26,401 nucleotides of DNA. Origin: CAYOFK01 sp964403185. Its GTDB lineage: Bacteria; Bacteroidota; Bacteroidia; Bacteroidales; VadinHA17. Where the stretch lies: the NCBI GenBank assembly GCA_964403185.1, contig CAYOFK010000015.1:1-26401 (forward strand), written 5' to 3'. Positions 7,845 to 15,163 of this stretch are shown one piece after another. Position numbers and translations under genes: made by a program. How positions within the stretch are numbered: position 1 is the stretch's first letter; each line of letters opens with the position of its first letter. The notes under the pieces are model-generated. The model ran no database searches. It was not told the DNA's origin and saw nothing but the letters and a program-made list of their open reading frames with translations.

Positions 7845-7901
7845 AGAAGAGCGTCATCCTGAAACCCGGCCTGCGCAGCAGGACGGGGGTTCAGGATCTC
7901 A
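7845..7901. repeat. 57-nt palindromic repeat, copy 1
   Basis: This 57-nt stretch matches 17319-17375 at 53 of 57 positions in the same orientation. It folds on itself: ATCCTGAA near the left end pairs with TTCAGGAT near the right end, and CCTGC/GCAGG forms an inner stem. It lies in the convergent gap between the TPR gene and the GGGP-synthase-like gene, next to the G-rich hairpin repeat. Confidence 0.85.
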
Positions 7902-7956
7902 TTGACATTTTACGGTATTATTGGTGCATTCAACCTCCTAAACCTCCTAAACCCTT

Positions 7957-8688
7957 TTATTTCATTAACTTCTTCATCTCACAGATATCCTCTGTCAATC
8001 CCGGATTTTTCTCCATAGCGTTTCCCACAACAACCATATCGGCTCCGGCCGTATAGGCAATACGGGCATCTTCCAGGCTACGTATCCCACCACCGACAAT
8101 CAGTGGAATGGAAATGTTCTTTCTGACTGCAGCAATGGTTTCTGCACTCAATGGAGACCTGGCGCCCGATCCGGACTCGAGATAGATGGTCTGTAACCCC
8201 AGCATCTCGCCGGCCTGTGCAGTGGCTACTACCAGATCGGTTTTTCCCGTTGGAATGGGCCTGGAATTACTCATATAACCTACCGATGTGGTATCTGCAT
8301 CCCCAACAAGGATGTAACCTGTAGAGATGATCTCCAGTGACAACTTTGACAATATGGGTGCGGCAAGTACATGGTTCCCTATCAGGAGTTCAGGGTTGCG
8401 ACCGGATATCAACGAGAGCAAAAGAATCCCATCGGCATGAGGGGAAAGCTGCAAAAGACTTCCCGGAAATATGACCACCGGAATACCTGTATGTTTTTTA
8501 ATGGCCCGGATAGATTCATCCAGGGGTTCCGACACCAGACTTCCACCAATGAAGATCAGGTCCACACCATGCTTTTCTGCATGCCGGGCAACATCCTCAA
8601 GCGATTTCCGGTCCAGGTTTTCAGGATCTGCCAGGATTGCAAAATGTTTCCTTTTCAGGTCTGGATCAAACAGATTCTTATAGATCAT
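7957..8688 (-). CDS. Geranylgeranylglyceryl phosphate synthase-like enzyme (PcrB/GGGPS family)
   Basis: A 243-residue TIM-barrel prenyltransferase. Family members join sn-glycerol 1-phosphate to a polyprenyl diphosphate, the first ether bond of archaeal-type lipids; Bacteroidota carry the group II form. Visible motifs are A-D21-P-E near the N-terminus (Mg site), F-I-G-G-S (46-50), Y-L-E-S-G-S-G-A (169-176), V-G-G-G-I-R-S (198-204) and V-V-V-G-N (219-223), which together hold glycerol phosphate. The length is normal for the group. It is the last gene of the minus-strand unit, 8 nt after the phosphopantetheinyl transferase. The role of this enzyme in bacteria without archaeal lipids is not settled, and the exact prenyl length cannot be read from sequence alone. 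Confidence 0.9.
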   Translation of the reverse strand: MIYKNLFDPDLKRKHFAILADPENLDRKSLEDVARHAEKHGVDLIFIGGSLVSEPLDESIRAIKKHTGIPVVIFPGSLLQLSPHADGILLLSLISGRNPELLIGNHVLAAPILSKLSLEIISTGYILVGDADTTSVGYMSNSRPIPTGKTDLVVATAQAGEMLGLQTIYLESGSGARSPLSAETIAAVRKNISIPLIVGGGIRSLEDARIAYTAGADMVVVGNAMEKNPGLTEDICEMKKLMK

Positions 8689-8696
8689 TATCCACT

Positions 8697-9329
8697 TTAT
8701 TTACAGCACATTACTAACACATAATTGTTCCTCCTGAAATAGTGCAGATCAAACGTCTGGTGTATGTTCCGGGTATGCACCGTCCCCTGAATGATCCCTT
8801 GATCAGCAATTTCAAATGGATGGATGAATAAATGGCTCTTAAAATTCAAATGGCCCTTGTCACAAATCTTATAAAGGGCCTCTTTGGCACACCAGTGTAC
8901 ATACATATGGTAATTTTGCAGTACCTCATCATTTGTAATGATCTCATCCGAATGTATGAACCTCTCTTTGATTTTTTCTATCCGGTGCGACATGAATTCT
9001 ATGTCTATACCTACCAGTTTGGTTTTACTGGTTAGCATGGAGGTGAGTTTATGAGAATGAGAAATGCTGATCTGGCAGGAATTGTTCCTAAGGAAGGGTT
9101 TTTTGGATTCTTTGTACAGGATGCGATTATTTTTTCCGGTAAGTTCCTTTAAAAGGACCCTGACACTCAAATATTCCAGCTTGCGGCAATGATTTCGAAA
9201 AGATTGAATGGTCTCTTTCTCTTCATGATCAAGTTCCACCAGATCCATTAATTGGTCATAATCTTCAGTGATCTCCCAGGTTCCCAACAAGCAGCCCGGA
9301 ATAATTTCCCGCTTTTCAAGTACACCCAT
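8697..9329 (-). CDS. 4'-phosphopantetheinyl transferase superfamily protein
   Basis: A 210-residue Sfp-like enzyme that transfers the phosphopantetheine arm of CoA to a serine on a carrier protein. Motifs are K-K-P-F-L (76-80), I-S-I-S-H-S-H (87-93), V-G-I-D109-I-E111 and W-C-A-K-E150-A-L-Y-K; D109, E111 and E150 are the Mg2+ ligands. An in-frame TTG at 9359 would add 10 residues, but it overlaps the -7 box. The ATG at 9329 gives the usual M-G-V-L-E-K start. The size (about 210) suits the two-domain Sfp type rather than AcpS (about 120). No polyketide or peptide synthase gene is nearby, so the target may be the fatty-acid carrier protein or an unlinked pathway. It probably shares a transcript with the GGGPS-like gene. 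Confidence 0.9.
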   Translation of the reverse strand: MGVLEKREIIPGCLLGTWEITEDYDQLMDLVELDHEEKETIQSFRNHCRKLEYLSVRVLLKELTGKNNRILYKESKKPFLRNNSCQISISHSHKLTSMLTSKTKLVGIDIEFMSHRIEKIKERFIHSDEIITNDEVLQNYHMYVHWCAKEALYKICDKGHLNFKSHLFIHPFEIADQGIIQGTVHTRNIHQTFDLHYFRRNNYVLVMCCK

Positions 9330-9356
9330 ATGGTTCTTGGATCTTAATTCTGAATG

Positions 9357-9390
9357 CAAAAATACCTAAACCGGTTTAATTCCACTCAAA
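9357..9390 (-). promoter_or_regulatory. Internal promoter for the phosphopantetheinyl transferase-GGGPS pair
   Basis: Read on the minus strand, TTTG (9390-9387) and TATTTTTG (9364-9357) are separated by 22 nt, slightly longer than ideal. The predicted start is near 9350, about 20 nt before the ATG at 9329. The -33 element lies inside the end of gldD, so the last two genes can be expressed apart from the upstream unit. Confidence 0.55.
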
Positions 9391-9966
9391 GGTATCGATA
9401 AAATGGAATATATCTTCCTTGAAAAAATTGATGACAGGACGTAATGAATCCTTATTAACCTGAGTTCGAAAATACAACGCACCCCTGAGGTAATGCCTGG
9501 TACTGTCGGTTAGATAAAACTGTACCGACGATGCAACATCACCTTCGATCTCGTAAAAGATCCCGAAAACCCGTTCTTCAGTTCTTTGTATGACCATTTC
9601 ATTTATGGCATCGGCTTTCACCGAATGTTTGTATGCAAGAGTGTGTGCGTCTTCCAGGAAAGCCCCGAGGTTGTTTGACACTTCTTTATAGCTGATATGT
9701 ATGATCCCGTTATAACCGGGAAACTCTATATTGATCCAGCAGGGTTCTGAATTGACTTCCTGGTCGGGGACCACCCTCCCGTAAACAGGGAATTCAAATC
9801 TGTATGGACAATCACCTGAATAGGTTTGGTATTCTTTTTCAGGAAAATCTATCCTGTAGTATCCCCTGGGTTTGGGTACGGATCTTTGACGGCAACTTCC
9901 GGTGAAAAGCATCAGAAGCAGCAACCCTGAAACAAAACAGAGTATGGATACAGATCGTCTATTCAT
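9376..9966 (-). CDS. gldD: Gliding motility lipoprotein GldD
   Basis: A 196-residue lipoprotein required for gliding in Flavobacterium and widely kept in Bacteroidota. The signal sequence ends in a lipobox L-F-T-G-S-C25. The mature start P-K-P-R-G-Y-Y-R-I-D-F-P-E is the family signature. The length fits GldD. It overlaps the end of gldE by 8 nt, which suggests translational coupling. GldD is known to be needed for motility and is functionally linked to the type IX system, although its biochemical role is unclear. Its presence does not prove that the organism glides, because many non-motile Bacteroidota keep it. Confidence 0.93.
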   Translation of the reverse strand: MNRRSVSILCFVSGLLLLMLFTGSCRQRSVPKPRGYYRIDFPEKEYQTYSGDCPYRFEFPVYGRVVPDQEVNSEPCWINIEFPGYNGIIHISYKEVSNNLGAFLEDAHTLAYKHSVKADAINEMVIQRTEERVFGIFYEIEGDVASSVQFYLTDSTRHYLRGALYFRTQVNKDSLRPVINFFKEDIFHFIDTFEWN

Positions 9967-11290
9967 CTGCCGGATTGGTTTTAACCCTGATCTGTTTTAT
10001 CCGCCGGTTATCTGCAGCAAGCACCTTGAACTCAATATTTCCGGCCTTGAACATTTCATTCTTGCCGGGAATCTCACCTTTTAACTCCAGAAGGAGTCCT
10101 GCAAGTGTATCGGCATCTCCCTTTATCTCATCAAAGATGTGGTCTGACAAGTCAAAAATCTTATAAAAATCCACGAGCAAAGTTTTTCCTTTGAAAATAT
10201 ATGAGCCGTCTTCCATTTTACTGTAGAAAGATTCGTCTTCATCAAATTCATCGGAGATCTCACCCACAATTTCTTCCATAATATCTTCAAGGGTCACTAT
10301 GCCGCTGGTGCCACCATACTCATCAATAACTATAGCCAGATGGATCTTTTTAACCTGGAACTCTTTGAGCAGGTCGCTGATCCTTTTGGTTTCAGGGACA
10401 TAATAAGGCGGCCGGATTAAAGATTGCCATTTCACATTCGATTTTTTATGGATGTGTGGCAGGAGGTCCTTAATATACAGGATCCCCTTGATGGCATCAA
10501 TGGATTCAGAAAAGATTGGGATCCTTGAGTAGCCGGAATCAAGAATGCTCCCCGGAAGTTCTGAGAATGGAGTGGATAAATCAATGGCAAAGATGTCTAT
10601 ACGTGATTTCATGATCTCTTTGACATCAATATTTCCAAACTTAACAATACCTTTCAGGATGTGTCCGTCTTCCGCAATGTCTGTGGTTGGCAGATCCAGA
10701 GCATCCGACAGGTCATCCATGGAGATGTTTGTTTTTTTTGCTGCCAGACGCCTGTTCACAATTCTTGTTGAGGTCACCAGTATGACCACAATTGGTTTAC
10801 ATATTGTTCCAAGGAATCCCACAGGGCCGGCCATGATCAGGGAAAATTTGATGGCATTCCTGTTGGCATATATCTTCGGCAGAATTTCTCCAAATAATAG
10901 TAACAGGAAAGTGATGAGAACTACCTGTACCAATATGGCCAATACCCGGGAACCCCCAAAATCAAACAGGGTATTTGAGATATACGCTGAGATGATCACC
11001 ACCCCAACATTCATAAAATTGTTGACAACAAGAATGGTTCCAAGGAGGTAGTCCGGCTCTTTGAGCAGTTTAAGTACCTTATCAGTGCGTTTACTTTTTC
11101 TTTTTCTAAGCCTTTCAAGGTCACCGGGATTCAAAGAAAAAAAAGCCACTTCCGATCCGGAGATCATGGCAGAACACCATAATAGCAAAATAAGGATCGC
11201 AAGCCAGATAACGATCATGGTTGAAAATGGCTGCGCCAGAGTGTACAGTTCAGCCACCAGGGAAAAGGGAATAGGTTCTTCGGATTCCAA
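9959..11290 (-). CDS. gldE: Gliding motility-associated CBS-domain membrane protein GldE
   Basis: A 443-residue inner-membrane protein of the CNNM/CorC (HlyC) type. The N-terminal DUF21 membrane domain has hydrophobic segments at about 25-50, 83-105, 115-140 and 150-178, with G-E-I-L-P-K at 134-139. A pair of CBS domains spans about 225-345 and includes D-E-Y-G-G-T-S-G-I-V-T-L-E-D (323-336). A CorC/HlyC C-terminal domain covers about 362-437. The annotated start is a TTG; it gives the short polar N-terminus that GldE usually has before its first membrane helix, and it sits 27 nt after the ssb stop. The next Met (25) would cut into the first helix. GldE is encoded with GldD in most Bacteroidota and is thought to act with it. 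Ion transport, likely for CorC relatives, is not shown for GldE. Confidence 0.92.
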   Translation of the reverse strand: MESEEPIPFSLVAELYTLAQPFSTMIVIWLAILILLLWCSAMISGSEVAFFSLNPGDLERLRKRKSKRTDKVLKLLKEPDYLLGTILVVNNFMNVGVVIISAYISNTLFDFGGSRVLAILVQVVLITFLLLLFGEILPKIYANRNAIKFSLIMAGPVGFLGTICKPIVVILVTSTRIVNRRLAAKKTNISMDDLSDALDLPTTDIAEDGHILKGIVKFGNIDVKEIMKSRIDIFAIDLSTPFSELPGSILDSGYSRIPIFSESIDAIKGILYIKDLLPHIHKKSNVKWQSLIRPPYYVPETKRISDLLKEFQVKKIHLAIVIDEYGGTSGIVTLEDIMEEIVGEISDEFDEDESFYSKMEDGSYIFKGKTLLVDFYKIFDLSDHIFDEIKGDADTLAGLLLELKGEIPGKNEMFKAGNIEFKVLAADNRRIKQIRVKTNPADE

Positions 11291-11317
11291 AATGAGATTA
11301 ATTAAGGGCGCCTATGA

Positions 11318-11770
11318 CTAAAATGGCAGGTCATCATCCCCGTTAACCGGAATATTAGTGTCTGCATCCACACTGCCTGCATCACCTTCATTAGCATTGG
11401 AAGCCTGCGAGGGTTCTGAGCCCTTGGCATCCTGAGAACCATCACTTTTTTTGCCAAGCATTTGCATGTTGTCACCAATAATTTCGGTGATGTATCTCTT
11501 AATGCCTTCCTTATCATCGTATGAACGGCTTCTGATCTTCCCTTCAATATACAAAGGATGGCCTTTTTTAACATATTTTTCAGCAACCTCAGCAAGCCTT
11601 CGCCAGAGAACCACATTATGCCATTCCGTGTTTGTAATCCGGTCTCCGTTTTTATTGGTATAGGTCTCGCTGGTTGCGAGCGGAAACTTCGCTACAGCTA
11701 CCCCGCTTTCAAGATATCTGACTTCAGGGTCTTTCCCTACATTACCTATAAGCATTACTTTGTTAATCAT
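11318..11770 (-). CDS. ssb: Single-stranded DNA-binding protein
   Basis: A 150-residue SSB that coats single-stranded DNA in replication, repair and recombination. The OB fold covers about 1-105, starting M-I-N-K-V-M-L-I-G-N-V-G and including E-W-H-N-V-V-L-W. A disordered Ser/Asp/Asn-rich linker leads to the acidic tip D-D-D-L-P-F (145-150), the docking peptide for partner proteins. It lies 61 nt after mutY, in the mutY-ssb-gldE-gldD order. Confidence 0.97.
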   Translation of the reverse strand: MINKVMLIGNVGKDPEVRYLESGVAVAKFPLATSETYTNKNGDRITNTEWHNVVLWRRLAEVAEKYVKKGHPLYIEGKIRSRSYDDKEGIKRYITEIIGDNMQMLGKKSDGSQDAKGSEPSQASNANEGDAGSVDADTNIPVNGDDDLPF

Positions 11771-11831
11771 GTATTTTATCCTTTAATATTCATTATAAAA
11801 TTAGCAATTTTTAAGGCCATAAACAAAACAA

Positions 11832-12887
11832 TCAAAAAATATGAGGGTTTCTTTTCAGATATGAACTGATGAGAGCCGGAAGGGCATAATCTCCGAGTTT
11901 TGAGACCTCTGTTACCGTGTGGTCCGGCAGCCTTGCACACCCCCCGGGAAGAGCCTCAACTTTGTAAAAACAGGCATGAATGATCTGATGGCTGAGTTTA
12001 TGAATGATGTTTCCCGGAACTGGTGTCATGGGGATGCCCTGTTCCAATCCAAAAAACACCCGGGCTTTCTTTGTGACAGATGCGGTGGACGTTCTGCTTC
12101 CGGTTTCAATACATGGAAATTCGAATAACCCGGGCCAGATGGAATCCTTGTTCCGCTGCCGGATGAGGACCTTGTTATTGCCTGTGAAAATAAAATAATG
12201 AAGAAACCTCCTCCTAATGCCTGGCTTTTTCTTTTTTGGCGGGAGCAATGCCACCAGATCGTTTTGGTATGCATAACAGTTTTCAGGAAAGGGACATCTG
12301 CGGCACTCGGGATTTGCCGGCACGCATTGCAGGGCTCCGAACTCCATGATGGCCTGGTTATATACGCCGGGCCTTTGTTTATCAATCAGGACCCCTGCTT
12401 GTAACCGGATATCTTTCTCAAATGCCTTCTCCTTACTATGGCCGATTCCAAAATATCGCGACAAAACCCTTGTGACATTGCCATCAATAACCGGATATGG
12501 CTGTCCGAATGCAAATGAGGCTATGGCAGCTGCCGTGTAGGGACCAATCCCCTTAAGACTGAGAATGTCAGTGTAATCCATGGGGAAATATCCGCCGAAC
12601 TTCTCCATCACTACCTGCGCCGAAATCTGCATATTTATGGCGCGGTTATAATATCCAAGACCCTGCCAGACAGTCAGAATGCTTTCCGTATCAGCTTCCG
12701 CCAACGATTCAACCGTAGGAAAGATATGGATGAATTTCTTATAATAATCCAATCCCTGGCGTACCTGTGTTTGTTGCAAAATGATTTCAGATACCCAGAT
12801 AAGGTATGGATCATGGACCGGCCTCCAGGGCAGTTCCCTTTTATTCTTTTCATACCATAAAATCAAATCTCCTGAATTGAAGACCAT
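11832..12887 (-). CDS. mutY: A/G-specific adenine glycosylase MutY
   Basis: A 351-residue DNA repair enzyme that removes adenine mispaired with 8-oxoguanine. Catalytic residues are E34 in S-E-I-I-L-Q-Q-T-Q and D135 in V-I-D-G-N-V-T-R. The helix-hairpin-helix is L-K-G-I-G-P-Y-T-A (111-119). The 4Fe-4S cluster motif is complete: C188-x6-C195-x2-C198-x5-C204. The C-terminal Nudix-like domain (about 225-351) contains W-P-G-L-F-E-F-P and recognises the damaged base. The length matches MutY. It is the first gene of the minus-strand unit, divergent from HU. Confidence 0.96.
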   Translation of the reverse strand: MVFNSGDLILWYEKNKRELPWRPVHDPYLIWVSEIILQQTQVRQGLDYYKKFIHIFPTVESLAEADTESILTVWQGLGYYNRAINMQISAQVVMEKFGGYFPMDYTDILSLKGIGPYTAAAIASFAFGQPYPVIDGNVTRVLSRYFGIGHSKEKAFEKDIRLQAGVLIDKQRPGVYNQAIMEFGALQCVPANPECRRCPFPENCYAYQNDLVALLPPKKKKPGIRRRFLHYFIFTGNNKVLIRQRNKDSIWPGLFEFPCIETGSRTSTASVTKKARVFFGLEQGIPMTPVPGNIIHKLSHQIIHACFYKVEALPGGCARLPDHTVTEVSKLGDYALPALISSYLKRNPHIF

Positions 12888-12910
12888 GGTTTCAATTTTT
12901 CTACTGATGA

Positions 12911-12918
12911 CAAAAATA
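12911..12918 (-). promoter_or_regulatory. Candidate -7 element for mutY
   Basis: On the minus strand this reads TATTTTTG, a perfect TAnnTTTG, 24 nt before the mutY ATG. The -33 region has only a weak match. It lies next to the HU promoter on the other strand, so the two promoters sit back to back. Confidence 0.5.
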
Positions 12919-12929
12919 AAACTATATGA

Positions 12930-12962
12930 TTTGATAAAAGTTTAAAAATCTTTTTATATTTG
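12930..12962 (+). promoter_or_regulatory. Bacteroidota promoter for HU
   Basis: TTTG (12930-12933), a 21-nt spacer and TATATTTG (12955-12962) match the Bacteroidota -33/-7 consensus. The predicted start is near 12969, giving a leader of about 45 nt before the HU ATG. The -7 octamer is identical to that before the TPR gene. Confidence 0.75.
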
Positions 12963-13013
12963 CAGTCCCAAATGAAATGTTTTGTAAACTATTGATAACT
13001 AAAGATTTTAAAA

Positions 13014-13301
13014 ATGACTAAAGCAGACATTGTAAACGAGATCTCCAAAAATACCGGAATCGAAAAAGTAACCGTTCAAAAAACAGTTGAAGCTTTTATG
13101 GAAACAGTAAAAGGCTCACTTGTTAAGGATAAGAATGTTTATTTAAGGGGTTTTGGCAGTTTCGTCATTAAGAAAAGAGCTGAGAAAACAGCCAGGAATA
13201 TTTCTAAAAATACAACCATCATCATTCCTGAGCATTTCATACCTTCATTTAAGCCTGCTAAATCTTTTGTCAATAAGGTAAAAGGTAACGTTAAGCGATA
13301 G
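13014..13301 (+). CDS. HU/IHF-family DNA-binding protein
   Basis: A 95-residue nucleoid protein that bends DNA as a dimer. It has the HU helical N-terminus (M-T-K-A-D-I-V-N-E-I), the turn G-F-G-S-F (46-50), the DNA-binding arm A-R-N-I-S-K-N-T-T (60-68) and a C-terminal F-K-P-A-K. The arm tip carries Ile at the position where most HU proteins have the DNA-intercalating Pro63 (usual R-N-P); I recall this as a Bacteroidota variant, so bending may differ. It is transcribed divergently from mutY. The 30-codon COX24-like gene starts 29 nt downstream and is probably on the same transcript. Confidence 0.94.
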   Translation: MTKADIVNEISKNTGIEKVTVQKTVEAFMETVKGSLVKDKNVYLRGFGSFVIKKRAEKTARNISKNTTIIIPEHFIPSFKPAKSFVNKVKGNVKR

Positions 13302-13330
13302 GTTCCCTAAGATGTTTTAAGACTACTTTT

Positions 13331-13423
13331 ATGCCTAGCGGAAAGAAAAGAAAAAGACATAAGATGGCAACCCATAAGCGTAAGAAACGCTTACGGAAAA
13401 ACAGACACAAGAAGAAGAAATAA
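13331..13423 (+). CDS. 30-residue COX24/mS38-like basic protein
   Basis: A short frame, ATG at 13331 to TAA at 13423, encoding M-P-S-G-K-K-R-K-R-H, then K-M-A-T-H-K-R-K-K-R and L-R-K-N-R-H-K-K-K-K. About two-thirds of the residues are Lys or Arg. The pattern matches small Bacteroidota proteins named AURKAIP1/COX24 domain-containing, related to mitochondrial ribosomal protein mS38 (recalled, not searched). That relation and the charge suggest binding to ribosomal RNA, probably on the small subunit. It lies between HU and RNase G and is followed by a hairpin at 13460-13489. It is so short that automatic gene finding often misses it. Confidence 0.82.
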   Translation: MPSGKKRKRHKMATHKRKKRLRKNRHKKKK

Positions 13424-13459
13424 CTTCTTTCAATACAATGTTTTTTTTGATTCCTGTTG

Positions 13460-13489
13460 AACCTAAAGATCCTGCCGGGCCTTTAGGTT
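13460..13489 (+). terminator. Hairpin between the COX24-like gene and RNase G
   Basis: AACCTAAAG (13460-13468) pairs with CTTTAGGTT (13481-13489) over a 12-nt loop, followed by a T-rich stretch (TTATTGTATTTCTTC). It probably ends the HU-COX24 transcript. The T-run is broken, so efficiency is uncertain. A near-palindrome ACTTG-TG-CAAGT (13511-13522) follows before the RNase G start. Confidence 0.55.
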
Positions 13490-13552
13490 TATTGTATTTC
13501 TTCATAAAGCACTTGTGCAAGTTGTAATTTAATAGTTTAATATGTTGGCATT

Positions 13553-15121
13553 GTGAGCAAGGAACTAGTGATTGATGTAACTTCTTCGGAAATTACAATT
13601 GTCCTTCTGGAAGACAAACGACTGATTGAACTTAATAAGGAAAAGAGTAACCTGCAGTTTGCAGTTGGAGACTTGTATTTGGGGAAGGTTCGCAAGATCA
13701 TGCCTGGTCTGAATGCAGCCTTTGTAAACGTAGGTTATGAAAAAGATGCTTTTCTGCACTATCTTGACCTGGGCGCCCAGTTCCAATCCCTTCATAAATT
13801 CCTGAGCTTGCTGCACTCAAAAAAGGGAAAACCAATCACTGTACCAAAATTCAGGTCAGTGCCTGATATTCCCAAAGATGGTAAAATCTCAGATGTGCTG
13901 AGGGCCGGTCAGCAAATCCTGGTTCAGATTGCCAAGGAACCTATCTCAATGAAGGGCCCCAGACTCACCTCGGAAATATCTATCGCCGGACGTAATATTG
14001 TGCTGATCCCTTTTTCAGATAAGGTCTCAATTTCGCAAAGAATTGAATCTGATGAGGAACGAAACCGGCTGAAAAAACTTCTGCAAAGTATCAGACCTAA
14101 AAACTTCGGGGTGATAATACGCACTGCCGCTGAAGGAAAAAAAGTGGCTCTGCTTGATGGTGAGTTGCGCTCCCTCATAAATAAATGGGAAGAGGCTACA
14201 GATGCCATGAGGCACGGCAATGCCCCTAAACTGGTTATAAGTGAACTCAATAGAACGACTGCTTTACTGCGCGACATCCTCAACGTTAGCTTCAACAATA
14301 TTCATGTAAATGATGCCTCCCTGTGTGGAGAGATCAAAGAATACCTTCAAACTATCGCCCCTGAAAAGGTGAAAATCGTTAAACATTACGAAGGGAAAAC
14401 ACCCATATTTGAACATTTCGGGATCAACAAACAACTGAAACTGCTGTTTGGAAAAACAGTATCATTCAAAAATGGGTCCTATCTGATCATTGAACATACC
14501 GAAGCCTTGCATGTTATTGATGTGAATAGCGGCAACCGTTCCAAATCCGGCGACAACCAGGAGACAAACGCCCTGGAAGTAAACCTGGCTGCAGCTGAAG
14601 AAATTGCCAGGCAACTCCGGCTGCGGGACATGGGTGGCATCATTGTCATCGATTTTATTGACATGGTAACCGCATCTAACAGACAGCTTCTTTATGAAAA
14701 ATTTAAGGAAGCCATGGCCGAAGACCGGGCCAAACACAATATCCTTCCCCTGAGTAAATTTGGCCTGATACAGATCACCAGACAACGGGTCCGGCCCGAA
14801 ATGCACATTGATACAAGAGAATCCTGCCCAACCTGCCGGGGAACCGGAACCGTTGCTCCAACAATAACACTCGAAGAAGACATTGAACACACACTGAAAC
14901 AAATTCTGACCATCCAGCAATTCAAGAATGTTACCCTCCAGGTGCACCCTTACATTGCAGCCTACCTGGGTAAGGGATTTTTCTCCCTGATCAGAAAATG
15001 GAAATCAAAATACAACCTGAAAATCAACCTGCAACCCATATCTTCCTTTAATCTCCTTGAATATCATATGCTCGATCCATATAATGATGAGATCATTCCT
15101 GAACAAATGTCAGATGACTGA
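13553..15121 (+). CDS. rng: Ribonuclease G/E family endoribonuclease
   Basis: A 522-residue single-strand RNA endonuclease for rRNA maturation and mRNA decay. The S1 domain (about 38-130) contains a basic insert. Catalytic Asp residues are D323 in V-I-D-V-N-S-G and D367 in I-V-I-D-F-I-D-M, which hold Mg2+. The zinc-link motif is C425-P-T-C428-R-G-T-G. The length fits RNase G; the long RNase E C-terminal scaffold is absent. The start is GTG: no upstream in-frame ATG exists and M-S-K-E-L-V-I-D-V is the usual N-terminus. The DsbD-type gene begins 42 nt downstream and may be cotranscribed. Confidence 0.95.
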   Translation: MSKELVIDVTSSEITIVLLEDKRLIELNKEKSNLQFAVGDLYLGKVRKIMPGLNAAFVNVGYEKDAFLHYLDLGAQFQSLHKFLSLLHSKKGKPITVPKFRSVPDIPKDGKISDVLRAGQQILVQIAKEPISMKGPRLTSEISIAGRNIVLIPFSDKVSISQRIESDEERNRLKKLLQSIRPKNFGVIIRTAAEGKKVALLDGELRSLINKWEEATDAMRHGNAPKLVISELNRTTALLRDILNVSFNNIHVNDASLCGEIKEYLQTIAPEKVKIVKHYEGKTPIFEHFGINKQLKLLFGKTVSFKNGSYLIIEHTEALHVIDVNSGNRSKSGDNQETNALEVNLAAAEEIARQLRLRDMGGIIVIDFIDMVTASNRQLLYEKFKEAMAEDRAKHNILPLSKFGLIQITRQRVRPEMHIDTRESCPTCRGTGTVAPTITLEEDIEHTLKQILTIQQFKNVTLQVHPYIAAYLGKGFFSLIRKWKSKYNLKINLQPISSFNLLEYHMLDPYNDEIIPEQMSDD

Positions 15122-15163
15122 CCGGGAAGATTGGCCGGAAAGATTAAATTTGAAAAAAATTAT

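Noticed and set aside
11832..12540. Several 60-120 codon frames opposite or across mutY
   Set aside because: They lie wholly inside mutY in other frames and lack any motif.
13541..13548. TATGTTGG as -7 element for RNase G
   Set aside because: One mismatch to TAnnTTTG, no -33 box, and it would leave almost no leader before the GTG.
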